64,000 bases of DNA from Thermothelomyces thermophilus ATCC 42464 (Eukaryota; Ascomycota; Sordariomycetes; Sordariales; Chaetomiaceae). The position numbers were made by a program, and so were the translations under genes. The notes under the pieces are model-generated. The model was not told where the DNA came from, did not search any database, and was given only the letters and a program-made list of their open reading frames with translations. The stretch is from NCBI RefSeq assembly GCF_000226095.1, contig NC_016477.1:1612001-1676000 (forward strand). The letters are read 5' to 3'. Below, piece after piece: positions 21,139-34,199 of this stretch. The first letter of the stretch is position 1. Each line of letters starts with the position of its first letter.

Positions 21139-21587
21139 TGTCACGAATAAGCACATGGGCGGCCTGGCAGGCTGCAGCCAGGACGCGGGACATTCCGACA
21201 GCCAATCACTTGACGGACCAATCAGAAGATTATCACCGCCAAGACTAAGGTCTTCACTGGTGATAATAACATGTCACCGTCGACAACGCAGAATCACGAA
21301 GTGAAAGGAGGAGTGGTACTGGTGATAACTATTGAAGAAGGACAGACAATTATGTATATATAGCTAGCTAGTCACTCGTTATGGTGGACTCTGGGAAGTT
21401 CACCAGTGGTAACAATCACAATCACAGTACTCATACCAAGCATTGCTGATTACTGTGAGAGACAACTCTAAGTGTTGTTGTGAACCCTTTGGCTTCACCG
21501 AATCCCTCAGACGACCTGCCTGCTTGTCCTGCTTCACCCACCTCCGTCTGGACCCTTTCAGAAGAAGTCTGAGTTGGGTTCGTCACA
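21139..21587 (+). repeat. 3' LTR of copy C
   Basis: 449 bp, identical to the 5' LTR except T at 21222 (C at 14069). It is followed by the TSD attaa. Confidence 0.96.
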
Positions 21588-21592
21588 ATTAA

Positions 21593-21663
21593 GTAATTGG
21601 CTATCGGAATATCCTGCGTCCTAACTATAGCCTGCTAGGCTATCTATGTACTTATCTATAATA
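21593..21663 (-). repeat. Copy A 5' LTR, outer end
   Basis: The reverse complement of this stretch is a RIP-mutated version of the first ~75 bp of the copy C LTR. It directly continues 13985 once copy C and one attaa are removed. It marks the 5' boundary of copy A near 21663. Confidence 0.85.
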
Positions 21664-23600
21664 ATATATTAGTATCTTATAAGCTATATATCTATATCTT
21701 TCTAGAAGCTGTTAGCGACCTAAAGCCTAAGTAGTTGGTACTACCCTTACGAAAATGAAAGGATATGGCTAGAAAACGATTCTAGGTAATCCTTTACTAT
21801 TTATAATAATTATACTAGGCTATAACCATATATAAATAGATAGAGTCCTATCTCTATTATATAGATTTCTATTCTTCTAATAAGTAGAGCTAAAAAGATC
21901 CATTTAAGACTCTATAGGATAAGGTCATTCTCCCTAGCTTTCTTTTTCTACTACCCGGAGGTTATATATACTAGCCAATAATATAAGCGATATTAAAGCA
22001 AAAGGGCTAGTAGGAATATAGTGTCTAGGTTACTAAGTTCTGTCACTTCTACTTTTAGGAGATACGATGGGGAGATAAAGTATAGCTTAAGCTCCCCTAA
22101 TAAAAGAGCTATCTATATATAGAGCTAAAAATAACAAAGGCCAAAAATGAGATATTAATATTCTAGCTTAGAATAATCTAGATAGCTCTAGGCTATCTAC
22201 CTAATAGCTCCCTCTAGCTAGAAAAGCCGAAGAACCCTTAGGGGGATATCTATCCCCATTAACTACCTAGGTAGCCTATAGATAAGCTACTTTATAGGCC
22301 GCTAGTTCTATAGCTGTAGCTATAATTAGGATGGGTAAAATCGGTTATCTCTATCTAGATAGAGGAAGGAGAAGATAATTTGCTACCGACAAAGGAGTAA
22401 TTAGTCATGAAAAAGGATCACTAGGTTCCCTTAGATGATACTATCTAGCGGTTCCTTAGCAAGGTACCTAAAGAACTTAGGCTGCCTTAGCTACTTTAAT
22501 AAGTACTTAAGTATCCTTATAAACTAAGGATAGCTATTTACTAGTATATAGTAAAACAGGTAGAGGAGTAATTTATAGCTATAGAAGGATAAGGAAAACC
22601 TTTAAGGTTATAGTAATAGTAACTAGTAAAGTAAACGCCTTTAATAATATAATAGCTACCTAGTTAGACTAAGACGAAGCTAAGTAAGCTAATATAGACG
22701 TAGGAGATCCGCTTAACCCGAGCTACTAAGAAAGGACGGACTTATTAACGTCGTCTTAACAATAATCTTACTAAATAGACTAACGTCGTCTTAACAATAA
22801 TCTTACTAAATAGACTTATTATAACGTCGTCTTAACAATAATCTTACTAAATAGACTTAGCCCCTACTATTCGAACGTTTAGAACCTAAAGATCTTAAGC
22901 TAGTTCCTAAGTACCTACTATAGTTTATAGGCTAGGATACGCTAGATATTAAAGTAAAAGCCTAATAAAGGTGTCAGGTGTCTAAGAAACGGCCCTTACC
23001 CAAAGGTAATAGTAGAGCTAAGTAAGCTAGGCGTCGTAAGAAACGCGAGTAAAGTTTTAGGTCTGAATTCGCCAGTAGGAGCCTTAGAGCAAATTCGAAG
23101 GGGAAGTATAGACTAGGGCTGGAAGTTCTTAATATAATTAAAGGGACATAGGGTATAGTTTTGTTTTTCCGGTTCTGTAGAGCTTTGCTATATACGATAG
23201 GTATAAATAAGGGTTACCTATCTAGGGGCGTTAGATAAGAGAGACAAGAATAATAGATGGCTTTTAATACTCGTTTGCTCTAATGGATTAGAGTAGTAGG
23301 ATGTGGTTTTTCTTTCTTTTATAAGTTAGAGATATCTTTTTCTATATAAGTAGACTCTTTTACGTCTATCTAGAGGGATATTACTATGGCTGCCTTCGCC
23401 CCTATCGTTATTGCTATCTAGATGGTCGGACTTGCCTGCTATGACTACAAATACTTGGACGCCCTAGATATTTTAAGCCGAGGCTCCTCCCTATCTGACT
23501 AGATAGAGGTTTGGTTCTAGAGGTGCTAAGTAGTGCCCTAGAGGGTTGGTACTAGCTTAATATATATTTATAATATTAAATAGGCGGTTTAAGATCTTAA
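21664..23600. other. AT-rich, RIP-degenerated DNA without recognisable gene
   Basis: TpA-rich sequence with stops in all frames and scattered GC islands. A once-coding stretch starts at an ATG at 23384 on the plus strand (MAAFAPIVIAI then RIP-type stops, LACYDYKYLDALDILSRGSS), but I do not recognise the protein. I see no LTRs or inverted repeats. Confidence 0.5.
22746..22856. repeat. Three perfect 35-bp repeats
   Basis: Identical 35-bp units at 22746-22780, 22781-22815 and 22822-22856. The first two abut; a 6-bp ttatta separates the third. Perfect identity within RIP-decayed DNA means recent expansion or gene conversion. Confidence 0.9.
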
Positions 23601-23899
23601 TAGTTAAAATAGATAGGAAGAAGAAGGTTAATTCCTTTCTTTAGATACTAATATAAAATGTTTACTATAGTATTTTATTAGCTAGAGATTCTAGACCTTT
23701 ATAATCGAGAGTTAATAAGTATAATTAGCGCTAGAAATGCTATTAGTAATACTATCCTAGTATTCTATATTCTTAAATAGTAGCTATTAAAAGATTAGAA
23801 TATTAATAGTCTTAATAAAAAGATTCGATTCCATAAGTTAGAGATAGTATTTAATAATACTAAGATTACAATAGATTAGATATAACATTTTAATAAATA

Positions 23900-25110
23900 T
23901 TTCTTTACTATCTATACTAAGTTCTAGTGATATAATATAGGCTTTAAGGAATGGTTTAGTTATAACTATTATAACTTTAGTCCTACTCTTAGTATATACT
24001 TTGTTAACCTAGATAACGTTACCCCTAAAGATTCGGTCCGTATATCCATACCATTAGAAGAACGTATATACTAATTACTTATCCTAGATAACTTTATAGG
24101 ATATTATAACCTTAAGCTTTACAAATATTACCTCTCGTTTGACATTATCATTATCTTCCTCCCTCCCTATTTAATATACTTTATCTAGCTAATAGATATA
24201 AAAGTCTTTTACTATCTTAAGGAAATATATTAATAACGTCTTCAGTAGGTAGTTCGAAACAACGATCTTACATTTACCTAAGCAGACTTTGTTAGAGGAT
24301 TCTAGGAAATCTAGGATACTAGTTTTAAACACCGAAATATTATAGTAGGATTCGAAAAGACTAGTCTTTTTCTACTAAACTAATATATTATAATAGATTA
24401 GATTGGGGAGAAAGTGTTATCTAGTATAAGCGTTAGATATCCTATAATAATTTCCAATAATAAGTAATAGGTAAATATAAAAAAAGGTATTAACTATATT
24501 TAAAAGTAGTATCTTAAGCTTTTTAGTTTACTAATATAAGAATACTTTTAAGATATTATATTAATAGTTAATAAGGCTTAGCTAGTATATAAACATCTAA
24601 ATAACTTTATCAAAGATAAGAAAGCCTATCTAGCTATATTATTTACTAAGAAAATATAAGGCTAACTTATTAAGCTAATAAAAGAGGTTATAATAAGTAT
24701 AACTATCTAGTAGATTTAATAGTTTTAGAAGATCTAAGTTTAGAAAAGTACTGAGGTAATTTAAGATATTAGCTAAAAAGCTACCTATATTACTATTAAG
24801 CAGATTAAATAAGAGTATAAAGAGGAATATAAAGTCTAGAAAAGATACCTAGAAAATAAGATTCCTAGTACTAATAGGTATTACCTTTATATAGTAATCT
24901 TTACTAAATTTTTAGAAAAGACTAATAAGAATAACTATCTTTTTCTTAATAATAAAGACCCTCTTTAGGTTCTACTAAAAGAGCGTTAGCCATTAGTATT
25001 TTTCGACTTTAGAGATAGAAAAGAAATCCTAATCCCCTAGTTAGCTAAGAAGCCGTTATTAAAAGTCAAACTCCTATCCCTTAAACGTCCTAGGATATAG
25101 ATTAATAGTA
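23900..25110 (+). pseudogene. Dead pogo/Fot1-type DDE transposase (Tc1-mariner superfamily)
   Basis: One plus-strand frame, broken only by RIP-type TAA/TAG codons, contains LLILDN at about 24075, then DIIIIFLPP followed by a degraded QPLD-like segment near 24140-24200. Next come LTF..ADFVRGF near 24270 and NIIVGFEKTSLF near 24340-24375. The order LILD, LPPH..QPLD, ADF.RGF and I..GF..TGLFP is that of DDE_1 transposases of the pogo/Fot1 group. The first catalytic Asp region and the CENPB-type N-terminus are not recognisable. The Lys-rich stretch to 25110 is probably its C-terminus. Confidence 0.7.
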
Positions 25111-25459
25111 TAACTATAATATTAATTAACAATAGTAATAATAATAGATTTGACCTTATAGATAGTAAAGATAGGTAGGAAGAGGATATTAAGTTACTAT
25201 CTCTATCTAGAGGTAAGAAGGAGTCTCTATATATAGCTATTATTAAGGATATTAGGAGGTTTAAGAAGCGATATACCTATAAGTCTATAGTAGTTATGCT
25301 GGGAATAGAAGATAATAGCTATTACTAGGAGGCTAAAAGAGAAGGTACTACTATAATTAGGAGTATTAAAAGTAATAAAGATAGGGAGTATAATATAAAG
25401 GGAGAGGGAGATAAAGGTAAATTATATAACCTATTATTTAACTAGTTATAACTAGGTAG

Positions 25460-26752
25460 AATTAAATTTTACTACGTTTTTAAGCTTTTTAGAGCCTAGT
25501 TTATAATTAAACCATTTATAGCTATTTAAGGCTATTATTATAAGGGTAATTAAACTTAAATTGAACTTAATAGCACCTTTTATAAAGACGTGAATGTATA
25601 GAAAATTTGGTGGCGATATGTCTAGCTATATTGGTATGTCTGGGGGTTTTGGCCCTAAGTCCTGAACTAATTAGTTAGTAACTAACCACCGGGTAAATCA
25701 ACAACCGAATGGTGTTGCGGGGCAGCGCTCGGTGGGATCGAGAATAAGCAAAGGGTTAGGGTTTTAACTGGTTGGTTGGTAGGTCTCGAAGGTAGTGCGA
25801 AATGGGCAAGGCAGCATTCTTTCAGCCGCCTACTTTCGGAGATTTCCCGAGGGGCTTCCAGAACCTGGACGCCGGGAAGGTACCCATGACCGGACCTGCA
25901 GCAGAAATGTGGTATCTACAGTACATACACTACATCTCCCCGAAAGTCCGAAACAGCGACAATCCATCCAGCCGCCTCGATTGTGCACTTCATACTCCGC
26001 AAACGGAGGATCGATTCGAAAATAGCCTATGGGTCGCTTGCGGCATGTCGTCACATCGTAGCAGATAGCATGGGCTGATGGAAATTACCCCGAAGCCCGC
26101 CATTGGGCGGACCGTCGATTCCGTGAGCCAACTGCCTGCTCCTCTTCATCGGACGGGCGGCGTTCTCGTTCATCCCACCATCCCAAGCCCCTCCTGTTTG
26201 CAGCTTAATTACCCAACGTTTGGAGGAGCGCAGGTCTAGCCGGCTACGCTAAAATATGAGATCAGGATTCTAATAATTAATACTGTCAGGAATATATTCC
26301 TTCCGACGCATGATTGCAGTTAGACACCAAATGAGTGCTGTCACGAAGGAACACTGCTCGAGGCTACGAGGTATAAAGTCGTCGCCGTACTCGATCTACA
26401 TCATAAAGGTAGCACGCTAGTGCTGAGGACTAGGTGTACAATGAGATACAGTCTAAAAACATTCGATTCCAGCCAAACATGACTATCCTCGTCGCTCCTG
26501 TGAAACAAGCATTCGACTCTCTCAATAGGCAGACACCCAACACCGACAGTGGGCGTAATTGAGCTTTTCGAATCCTTCCACATGTGGGGATTTACCCAGA
26601 GCCGCCTTGTGCTGCTGTAACCCACCCCCCTGCTCTCTCCAAGGCTGTTTGTCTATCATTGTAGGAACGTCGCCGGCACGTCGGGCCCTGGGAGAAAAAT
26701 CAATCAGTCAGACTGTCTAAACAACTTGAACTAATTAGGGACATCGCATGAC
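25460..26752. other. Transition from AT-rich to gene-like DNA; no supported gene
   Basis: Base composition switches to about 50% GC near 25690. Overlapping small ORFs at 25795-26068 have no recognisable motif and no partner exon. I see nothing else here. Confidence 0.5.
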
Positions 26753-27845
26753 TTAATTACCCCAGACGTGCAGATTGTCGGGTGCGGCCTTGGTGTAGTG
26801 AGTCGGCTCCCTCATGTCCAGCAGGTCGCCATCAACGTAGTGCTCCATGATGAACCCCGCTGGGTCGAACCAGTAGTCAAAGATCTGGCTGCCCATGACG
26901 TGGCGCCCAACACCCCAGCAGTTCTTGTAGCCCTGGGAACGCAGCCAGTCGTGGCCCAAAACCTGGGCGTCAAAATCGTGCGTCTCGAACGACGAGTGGT
27001 GGACGTGCATCTTGGGGCCCTCGAAGAAGAAAAAGCAGTGGTGGTCGACGAGCTCGTCGCCGCGGTCGAGTCGGAAGAAGACCGTCTTGTTCACGCCTTG
27101 TTCATTGTAGACGAGCTGGGACGCCGTAATAAGTCAACAAGGCGGTACTTTAAAAAGAGTGATTGGTTCTTACCTCACTCGGGTGGAAGTTGAAGTAGGT
27201 GTTATAGAACTCGTAGCACTTGGCAAAGTCGGTCACGCACATGCCAAAGTGGCCCAGCTTGTGTACCGGCGCCGGACGTTTCTTGAAGCGCTGGAACTGG
27301 TTGGGGCCGCGATTCTTCTCAATGGGCTGCGGGATGTGAGCAGGTGATATACAAAGAATCAATCCATAATTATTCAAATAAATGGTGGCAAGGCAGCTCA
27401 CATAGTTGAACTTGAGCGCTGGGAACCCTGGGTCCTCCAGTGCCACTGGCGTCTGGCCGTAGACGAGATGGAACGGGAACCCGTCGACGGGATCGTAGAA
27501 GGTGACCCGCTTTCCGCCGCCGGGCACGTCCTTCATCTCGTGCACCTCGGTCGCCCTGCATTCCTTGGGTAGCGTCTTGGACGCATGCACCAGGTCCTCC
27601 TCGGACTCGACGACGAATGCGGCACCACCAAACTCGTTCTTGTCCGATGCCACGAGGGCGAGGGCGAATGGCTCGGTGCCATAGCCGCGGAAGAATGTCG
27701 TCTTGCCGATTTGGGCCGTCTCTACAAAGCCAAAGTCCAGGGCGAACTGTTTAACCTTCTCGATGTCCGCGTGCTCGTACCAGACATGGGCGATGCGCAC
27801 CAGTCGAATCTTCTTGATCGGGTTCGAGGGCTGTTCGGACGCCAT
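26753..27845 (-). CDS. VOC-superfamily extradiol dioxygenase-like protein (319 aa, 3 exons)
   Basis: Probable ring-cleaving dioxygenase or related glyoxalase-fold enzyme. Exons 27845-27402, 27326-27174 and 27115-26753 are joined in phase 0 across introns of 75 and 58 nt (GTGAGC/GCAG and GTAAGA/CCAG). It has two VOC modules: residues ~10-145 (IRLVRIAHVWYEHADIEK) and ~165-305. The second holds the expected 2-His-1-carboxylate set: His in KLGHFGMCV, His in MHVHHSSFE and Glu in IMEHYVDGD. These bind Fe(II) in class I extradiol dioxygenases such as biphenyl-2,3-diol dioxygenase. No signal peptide, so probably cytosolic. The substrate cannot be told; catabolism of aromatic compounds is the family expectation. 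It is isolated between two transposon blocks but has normal base composition and no RIP. Confidence 0.85.
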
Positions 27846-28514
27846 GGTGTTTTGTTGTTGGCAGGCAGCTTGGTGCCGAGGGCAGTTTACTATTATTAAT
27901 ACTTAATTCTTCAGAGGCGATCAGGTTCAAAGGGTTAATCAAATAATTAATCGGGGTGTTGAACCTCGGGGCCGGGAAGGGAACAGGGTAGAGTCTTGAT
28001 GTTTCCAGAGTGCTTTACATCTCCCCAGTGGCAGGTCTGATCTTAAAGCTGTTGGCAGGAGAGGTCATGCTCCCCCAAGCAAGGCGGGGCATACATCTGG
28101 AGTCCGTCCCCATCTTTCCTGCTCGGACCCCGGGACCCAGTGCCGCGGGGCAGTGGTGGGGTAAGCGCGGTTGGGTGACGCAGGGTCGGCAATTGCTTGG
28201 GGGTGTCGCCGTCTCCCCGAAGTGGTTCTAATAACGCTGGCTCGCCACTACTGGTCCCTCATCCCTACCTTACCATCAAACAAGGATTTTTTTACCTCTA
28301 GGAGAAGGGAGGATATTTACAAACCCAAAAAAAGGAGGATAGAAAACAGGATCCTTTGAATAATACAGCACGTATAGGTAAGCTAAGTCTGCTTTGAAAA
28401 CGGGGTCATTATGATGACGTTCGACATCAGCATGTAATTAATTAATACCTATTTATTATACCAAGCCGAGCAAGATGACGCAGTCATAACTGGCGCTCAA
28501 CAAATTCAGCATAA
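27846..28514. other. Intergenic, presumed promoter of the dioxygenase gene
   Basis: No coding signal. AT-rich words such as taattaat recur. The last ~150 bp before the Copia LTR are AT-rich. Confidence 0.5.
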
Positions 28515-28519
28515 CTACC

Positions 28520-28728
28520 TATCGGAAGCTATAGAGCTTCCAAACGTATTAGCCACGCGTTTGCCACAGCTATATAAGGCTGTTCAACGCATTGGCCAGT
28601 CCCTTTGTCTATAAATACCACTCGTTTTGTCTCCTTTGTAGATAGCTTCAACAAGGCACTGTCTCCTTCGTATAGCCACCTACTATAGACTGCTTTTAAC
28701 GCTCCTGGAGCTCCTACTACGTTCGGTA
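28520..28728 (+). repeat. 5' LTR of the Copia element
   Basis: 209 bp from tatcggaagc to gttcggta. It contains a tatataagg TATA-like word near 28570 and tataaata near 28610. Confidence 0.93.
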
Positions 28729-28741
28729 GTTATGAGCCCGG
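28729..28741 (+). other. Copia primer-binding site (initiator tRNA-Met anticodon half)
   Basis: GTTATGAGCCCGG directly adjoins the LTR. It is complementary to the anticodon arm of eukaryotic initiator tRNA-Met (GGGCUCAUAAC), as in Drosophila copia and yeast Ty5, which use a half-tRNA primer. The tRNA match is from memory of the conserved iMet arm. Confidence 0.7.
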
Positions 28742-28829
28742 TGCCTTGACTACTCCTCTGCCGACGTATCTTCAATATTAGTAGTAGCTTCTTCTATTAC
28801 GAACTCTCTTACCCTGCTTTAATACGCTT

Positions 28830-31800
28830 TCAACGACGCGTCTATTATGTCCGAGATCCTAGTCGAGACTTCTATACGCCTTATAGGCCCTAGTTTCTGG
28901 AACTTATAGTATATCGAACTATAGTTATAGGCTGAATTTGCCGGTATATAGGGATTTATTAACCTTAACGGCGACCGCGAGCTAGATCTAGAAGTTTTAT
29001 AGTGCCTAACCTATAAATAAGCTAGAGATAACCTTATCCTAGCTTCTTAAGAGTAACTTATAAAAGGATTATTACCTTCGATATTTATAGATTTAATGCC
29101 TTTTAATATAGCTATTATAGCTAAATTTATATAACTATAAGACTCCTTTTATAAAGATATTATATATGTTATGGATATTAATAAGCAGATAGGATAGTTA
29201 TAATACTAGCTAGTATATACTATAGATTCTAAACTTTATAAAGCTATAAAAGCATATAGGAAGAAGGATATTAACCTTATTAAAGGGATTATCTAAGCGC
29301 TTCGCTCTATACTTATACTATCTATTATAGCGCTTTATATAATAGTTATAGTATAATATATAACTAGTCTTAATATAGCTAAGCGTTTAGGAGTTAATCT
29401 ATAGCATTAGATTTATAACTTTAATATTGCCTTCTAATAAGCTATCTAATATAATATCTTAGAAGTATAAGGTATATAAGGACTTTATACCTTTCTTAAC
29501 GCTATTACTATATATATCTTACCAACCTAGATAGCAAATAAGAGGATAGAAATTAAGCTTGCTAATAGTACAGGATAGCTACTTCTGGAGCTCAGTACCC
29601 TTATTATAATAGCTAAGATCCTAATTAATAACGATATATAACCTAGAGTCTCTCGGAAGTATAGAATCTTCTTGACAACTTATATACCAATACTTTCCAT
29701 AGCTTAAAAGAGCGGTAAGGAGAGAGGTAGAGACTCGTATAGAGACTCTTATAGCGGTTAGCGGTGTAATATAAGATGTCTTTATAAGCGTCTAAAATAT
29801 CTATAGGATCTAGTAGACTGCTATACGCTTAAGCAAGCTATCTATAGTAACAAGTAACGCTTATACCTTTCTAATAAGGAGTATAAGAGGATTTGCTAGG
29901 AGCTTAATAAGCCGAAGTAGGCTAGACTAAAGAGCTAACTTATTACTAAATAAGGGGAGCTATCCTATTCTAGGTAATTAGGGGTAGGATACCCTAGTTC
30001 CCTTAATATATTAATTATTAGCCTTTAACTACTTAGTAAGCTCTTGACTTACTATAAGGTGTTTAATATAGTTATTCCATAACGTTATCTTTTTTTAGAA
30101 AGCACTTTACTAGACTTATATAGTATAACTTACTTAGTTAACGATAAGAAGTTCCTTTTACCTAGAACGTTTATTAAGGTCGAAGATCTTAAGTTTATTA
30201 AAGTAGGTACGACGACCTTTCCTATTAGTAAGAGGGGCACTTAGGTAATTAAGAATGTTCTAGATAGACTATATGGACTATATATTAAGAAGTTAATACT
30301 AAAGGATATCGTTATTATCGAAGGATTCTATATTAATATTGTCTTAGAAGCTCTATTACTTAAGGTAGGCGCTTAGTACTATAGCTTAGACTATTTACTA
30401 CGTTTTAGAACATTGGAAAATAACATTATCCTTTATAAGTTAAAACGTAAGTATAATCTTACCTTCCTTAAATATAAGCTACTTTCCTATCACTTAAGCT
30501 TCCTAGACTATATCTTAATTAGTAAAGTAGGTATCGTAAACGTTCGTATATCCTTATAGAACGTGTTCGCTATATATAGTGAAAGGTCCTAGATATAAGT
30601 ATTATCTACTATAAGAGAGGATACTAAGGATCTTTAGCACTTAAGAGCTAGCTACCTCGGACTAGAAGCGTTAAAAGCGCTTATTAATAATGCTAGAAAC
30701 GTCTATATTGAGGGGATGGCGTATATTAAGTGTAAGAGCTACATTTATACTTATATAAGTAAGGTTATCTCTAAGAAAACACTATCTAAGTAGAAGTCCA
30801 CACGCCCGTTCTAGCAAGTAGCCTAGGATCTATTTAACTACCCTAAAGTAATTAATAGATTACGATAACTATTTATAATTATTAATAAGTATAATAGGAA
30901 GCTCTTCCCTTTTCTCTTAATGACGAAGTTACTAGACTAGATTATAGGAGTTATCTAGAATTTCAAGAGCTAGGTAAGACGCTAATATAGGCTTACTATC
31001 CATAAGATTAAGTAAGATAACGATATTACGACGATTAGTTTAGCAAGGCATATACTAATATACTACTAGGCTTAGGCTATAGAGAGTAGTAGTAATCTTA
31101 AACTCTTACCCTTATATACCTATAAGCCTAACGGACTAGTAAAGCGAGTAAGACAAGAACTAATCTTACACTTAATTAGGATGCTAGATAGTACGAATCT
31201 CCCTACAAAGCTCTAGTTAGAAAGCGTATAAGCAGTAGCGTACTTATATATAATAAGCCTAAGCTATGCTCACTCATTTAGAACTCCTAATAAGGTACTC
31301 TATAGCTAGTTTAAATAGTATTTTCGCTAGTACAAACCTAGCTTAATAATTACGTTAACTAGCGACTTATACCTAGATTAGAGTAGTACCTTTATATATA
31401 GATACTAAGTATATATCCTCTATAAGGATAGGGAAGCTAAGTAGTATATAAAGGACTTTAAGGTACTACTACATAGGCTAATGGAGTATTTTATAGGATA
31501 TCGCGCTTCTAATATCCATTACGTTTAGATACCTAAGCTCGATAGGGTCATTATAACTCGTAACGTTCGCTTCAATAAGAAGACTTTCTACCGTCTAGGC
31601 AAAGAGTAGCTAATAGAGTCATCGCTAGTAGTAGCAAGCTAGGAAGTTAATTAGTTCGATCTTAGTAAAGATTCCTAGGATAGCGATTTTCTCTAGGAAG
31701 CGCTATAATAGACCTAATAACCAGTGGAAGACTCTATTATAATGGCTTGGCCCCCTCTATTATAAGTAAGTCCGGTAGTAGACTAACCTCTCTAATAGGG

Positions 31801-34150
31801 TTAAGACTTAGGGGTAAGGGAGCTTTCCGATATATAGCCTATAAGTAAGCAATTAGTTCTAGAGACTCTTATAGCGGAGGCGTAAGTAATAGACGAACTT
31901 ACTAAATGGATAGAGAGCTTTAGAGGACTCTTAACCCCTAAATATATGCCTAAGCCCTTGGTAACTTGCCCTATACCGGCTAGTAAAGGGGATATATATT
32001 AGGAAGTAGGAAGATTTAAATTAGGGCCTTCCTAGTCGCTAGCTAGCTAACTAGACGCTAGGGAGAGTAGGGGAGCCGTCAAATCTAACGGAAGAATGCC
32101 TTCTATAGGAGAATCTAATACGTATAATAAATAGACAGAAGAGCTAGGAGCTAGGGACGGTATTGCTAATATATCGTACCTAGCTAGGCTAGAGGAGTAG
32201 GGCGTTAAGCAAAGTCCGGATTAGCTAACGTATTCTCTAGAAGGTAGAAGCGAAGGAGAAGCTATTTAGCAACCTCCTACTAGGAGAGGTAGAGGCAGGA
32301 GGAGGGCTTATAAGCCTAGGAACCCTGTCCGGTCAAGTAAAAGGCTATAAAATAAAGAGAAGATTAATTACTACTACTCCTTTATCTATATAATTAAGGA
32401 ACTCTAACGACAGTTCTATAAGACTTACCTACCTAATTAATAAGAAGCTTACCTAGAGGACTGGAGTATAAGAACAATATATGCGGTATTTACTACCGCT
32501 ATATAATAGAAGGATACTATACGCCTCGGAGCAGCCCTAAATAAGCCGTATTAATATATTAACGATCTTACTTGTGTTCCTACTAACTAGTAAAACCTAT
32601 ATAACCACCTATTAGGACAATAGTTTAAAGACGTAGCTTACGAGGAAATACGTAACTTAGGGAGTAGGGGAACGTAAAAGATTATACTACGCGAGTAGGC
32701 GAAGGCGTGACCTATCCCGTTAAAATAGGTCTTTATATATAAGTTTAATAAGGACGGTTTTTTGGAGAAGTATAAGGCAAGGATCTATATATAAGGAGAT
32801 CTATAAAATATTAGCTTAGTAGAAAGTACGTACGTAGCTACTCTAGTAGCGTAGTCGTTCTATATAATGATAGCGATTACTATATACTTCGACTTAGAAA
32901 TTAAGCAGTTCGATGTAGCGTAAGCGTTCCTTAACGCCGAACGACCCGAAGACGATCCTATCGTCTGCGAATTACTAGAAGGATTCAAGTAGCTAGGGAA
33001 ATGTATAGAGTTGTAAAGAGCTCTATACGGCTTAAGAGACTTGCTACTCTTATAGTATAAGGAGTTCTATAAAACGCTATCAGATCTAGGTATAGAACTA
33101 TCGGGCGAAGAGAAGTGCCTCTTCTTAAGCTATAATAAACGAGTCATCCTAATCTTCTATATCGACGACTTCTTGGTCTTCTTCTATAAAAGTAATGCTA
33201 TAGCGGCCGAGCTAGTAATAGAAGGAATTAAAGCTCGATATGATGTCTATAAGTAGGGCGATGTTCGTTGGTTCCTTGGTATTAAGGTGATTTAAGACCG
33301 ACCTACGTATAAGATATGGTTAGTCTATGACTAATATATTAGAAAGGTAGCGAGAAGATATAGGCTAGACGTGCCTAGCGTATATAAGCTAACTCCTTTA
33401 AGCTATAAAGAACTTAAGAAGTTCGAAGGGAGCACTATTAGTATATAGATTAAAGAGTATTAGGAGCTTGTCGGATTAATCCTATACTATATAGTTATAC
33501 TATATCTGGACATTATATATATCTATTTAGTACTTTCTTAATACCTGACTAACCTAGGACTAGACTACTTATTAGAGGCGTAGTAAGTAGTAAGATACCT
33601 ATTTAGGAGCTCTTGCTTATTAATCTAATATAGAGGTAAGCGAGCGCTAGATCGTTTAATACTTGTAATTGCTAGGGATGCTTAATATATAGATAATCTA
33701 GATATATAGTATTTATTATAGGGATATATCTTCTTCTTATTCGAAGGTCCTATTATATAGAAGGCATTATATTAGAATATTATTATAACGTTAAATACTA
33801 AAGTAGAACTTCTAACGCTCTCCCTTACGGTAAGAGAGGCTATAGTACTTAAAAGGCTATTTATAGATATTAATCTTAAGCTTAGGGAACCCTAGAATAT
33901 CTACTATGATAATTAGTAAACTATTTAACTAATAATAGCTAAGAATAAATATATTAATACTCGCCTATAATATATAGATATCTATAATATATAGTTATAT
34001 TAGGAAGTAATAAAAGGAACGTTTAAAGCTATATATCTACTAATTAGTTAGATACTAGTAGATAGGCTTATTAAATGACTTAGCCGATAAGCCTTTAAGT
34101 ACTAGAAGGCTCTCCTTAATTTTTAAGATATTAGTTATAGACTTATATAA
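28830..34150 (+). pseudogene. Degenerate Copia Gag-Pol
   Basis: Gag-like coding starts near 28830 (SEILVETSIRLIGPSFWN). Integrase is recognisable near 30650-31300 (zinc-finger-like part, then FQQVAQDLF after repairing stops by eye). Reverse transcriptase is at about 32850-33500, with EIKQFDVA.AFLNAERPED, RALYGLRDL and FYIDDFLVFF (33160-33190, the YVDD-equivalent). RNase H lies at 33750-34150. All domains carry RIP stops, so no protein can be made. Confidence 0.85.
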
Positions 34151-34199
34151 CTAAGGGGTAGAAAATAAGTTAAATTTGCTAAATAAAATACCGCCTAAT

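Larger units (their letters stand above)
13986..21587 (+). mobile_element. Intact Gypsy chromovirus (copy C), nested in the LTR of copy A
   Basis: 7602 bp with 449-bp LTRs and the target duplication attaa (13981-13985 and 21588-21592). The LTRs differ at one base (C at 14069, T at 21222). It contains primer-binding site, gag, -1 frameshift site, pol with C-terminal chromodomain, an antisense spliced gene and a polypurine tract. Gag and pol frames are fully open and no RIP bias is visible, in contrast to the DNA on either side. It looks recently inserted and potentially active. Order PR-RT-RH-IN-chromodomain places it in the fungal chromoviruses (Tf1/MAGGY-like Ty3/Gypsy). Confidence 0.96.

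Noticed and set aside
25795-26068. Overlapping 76- and 88-aa ORFs
   Set aside because: No recognisable motif, conflicting frames and no splice partners.
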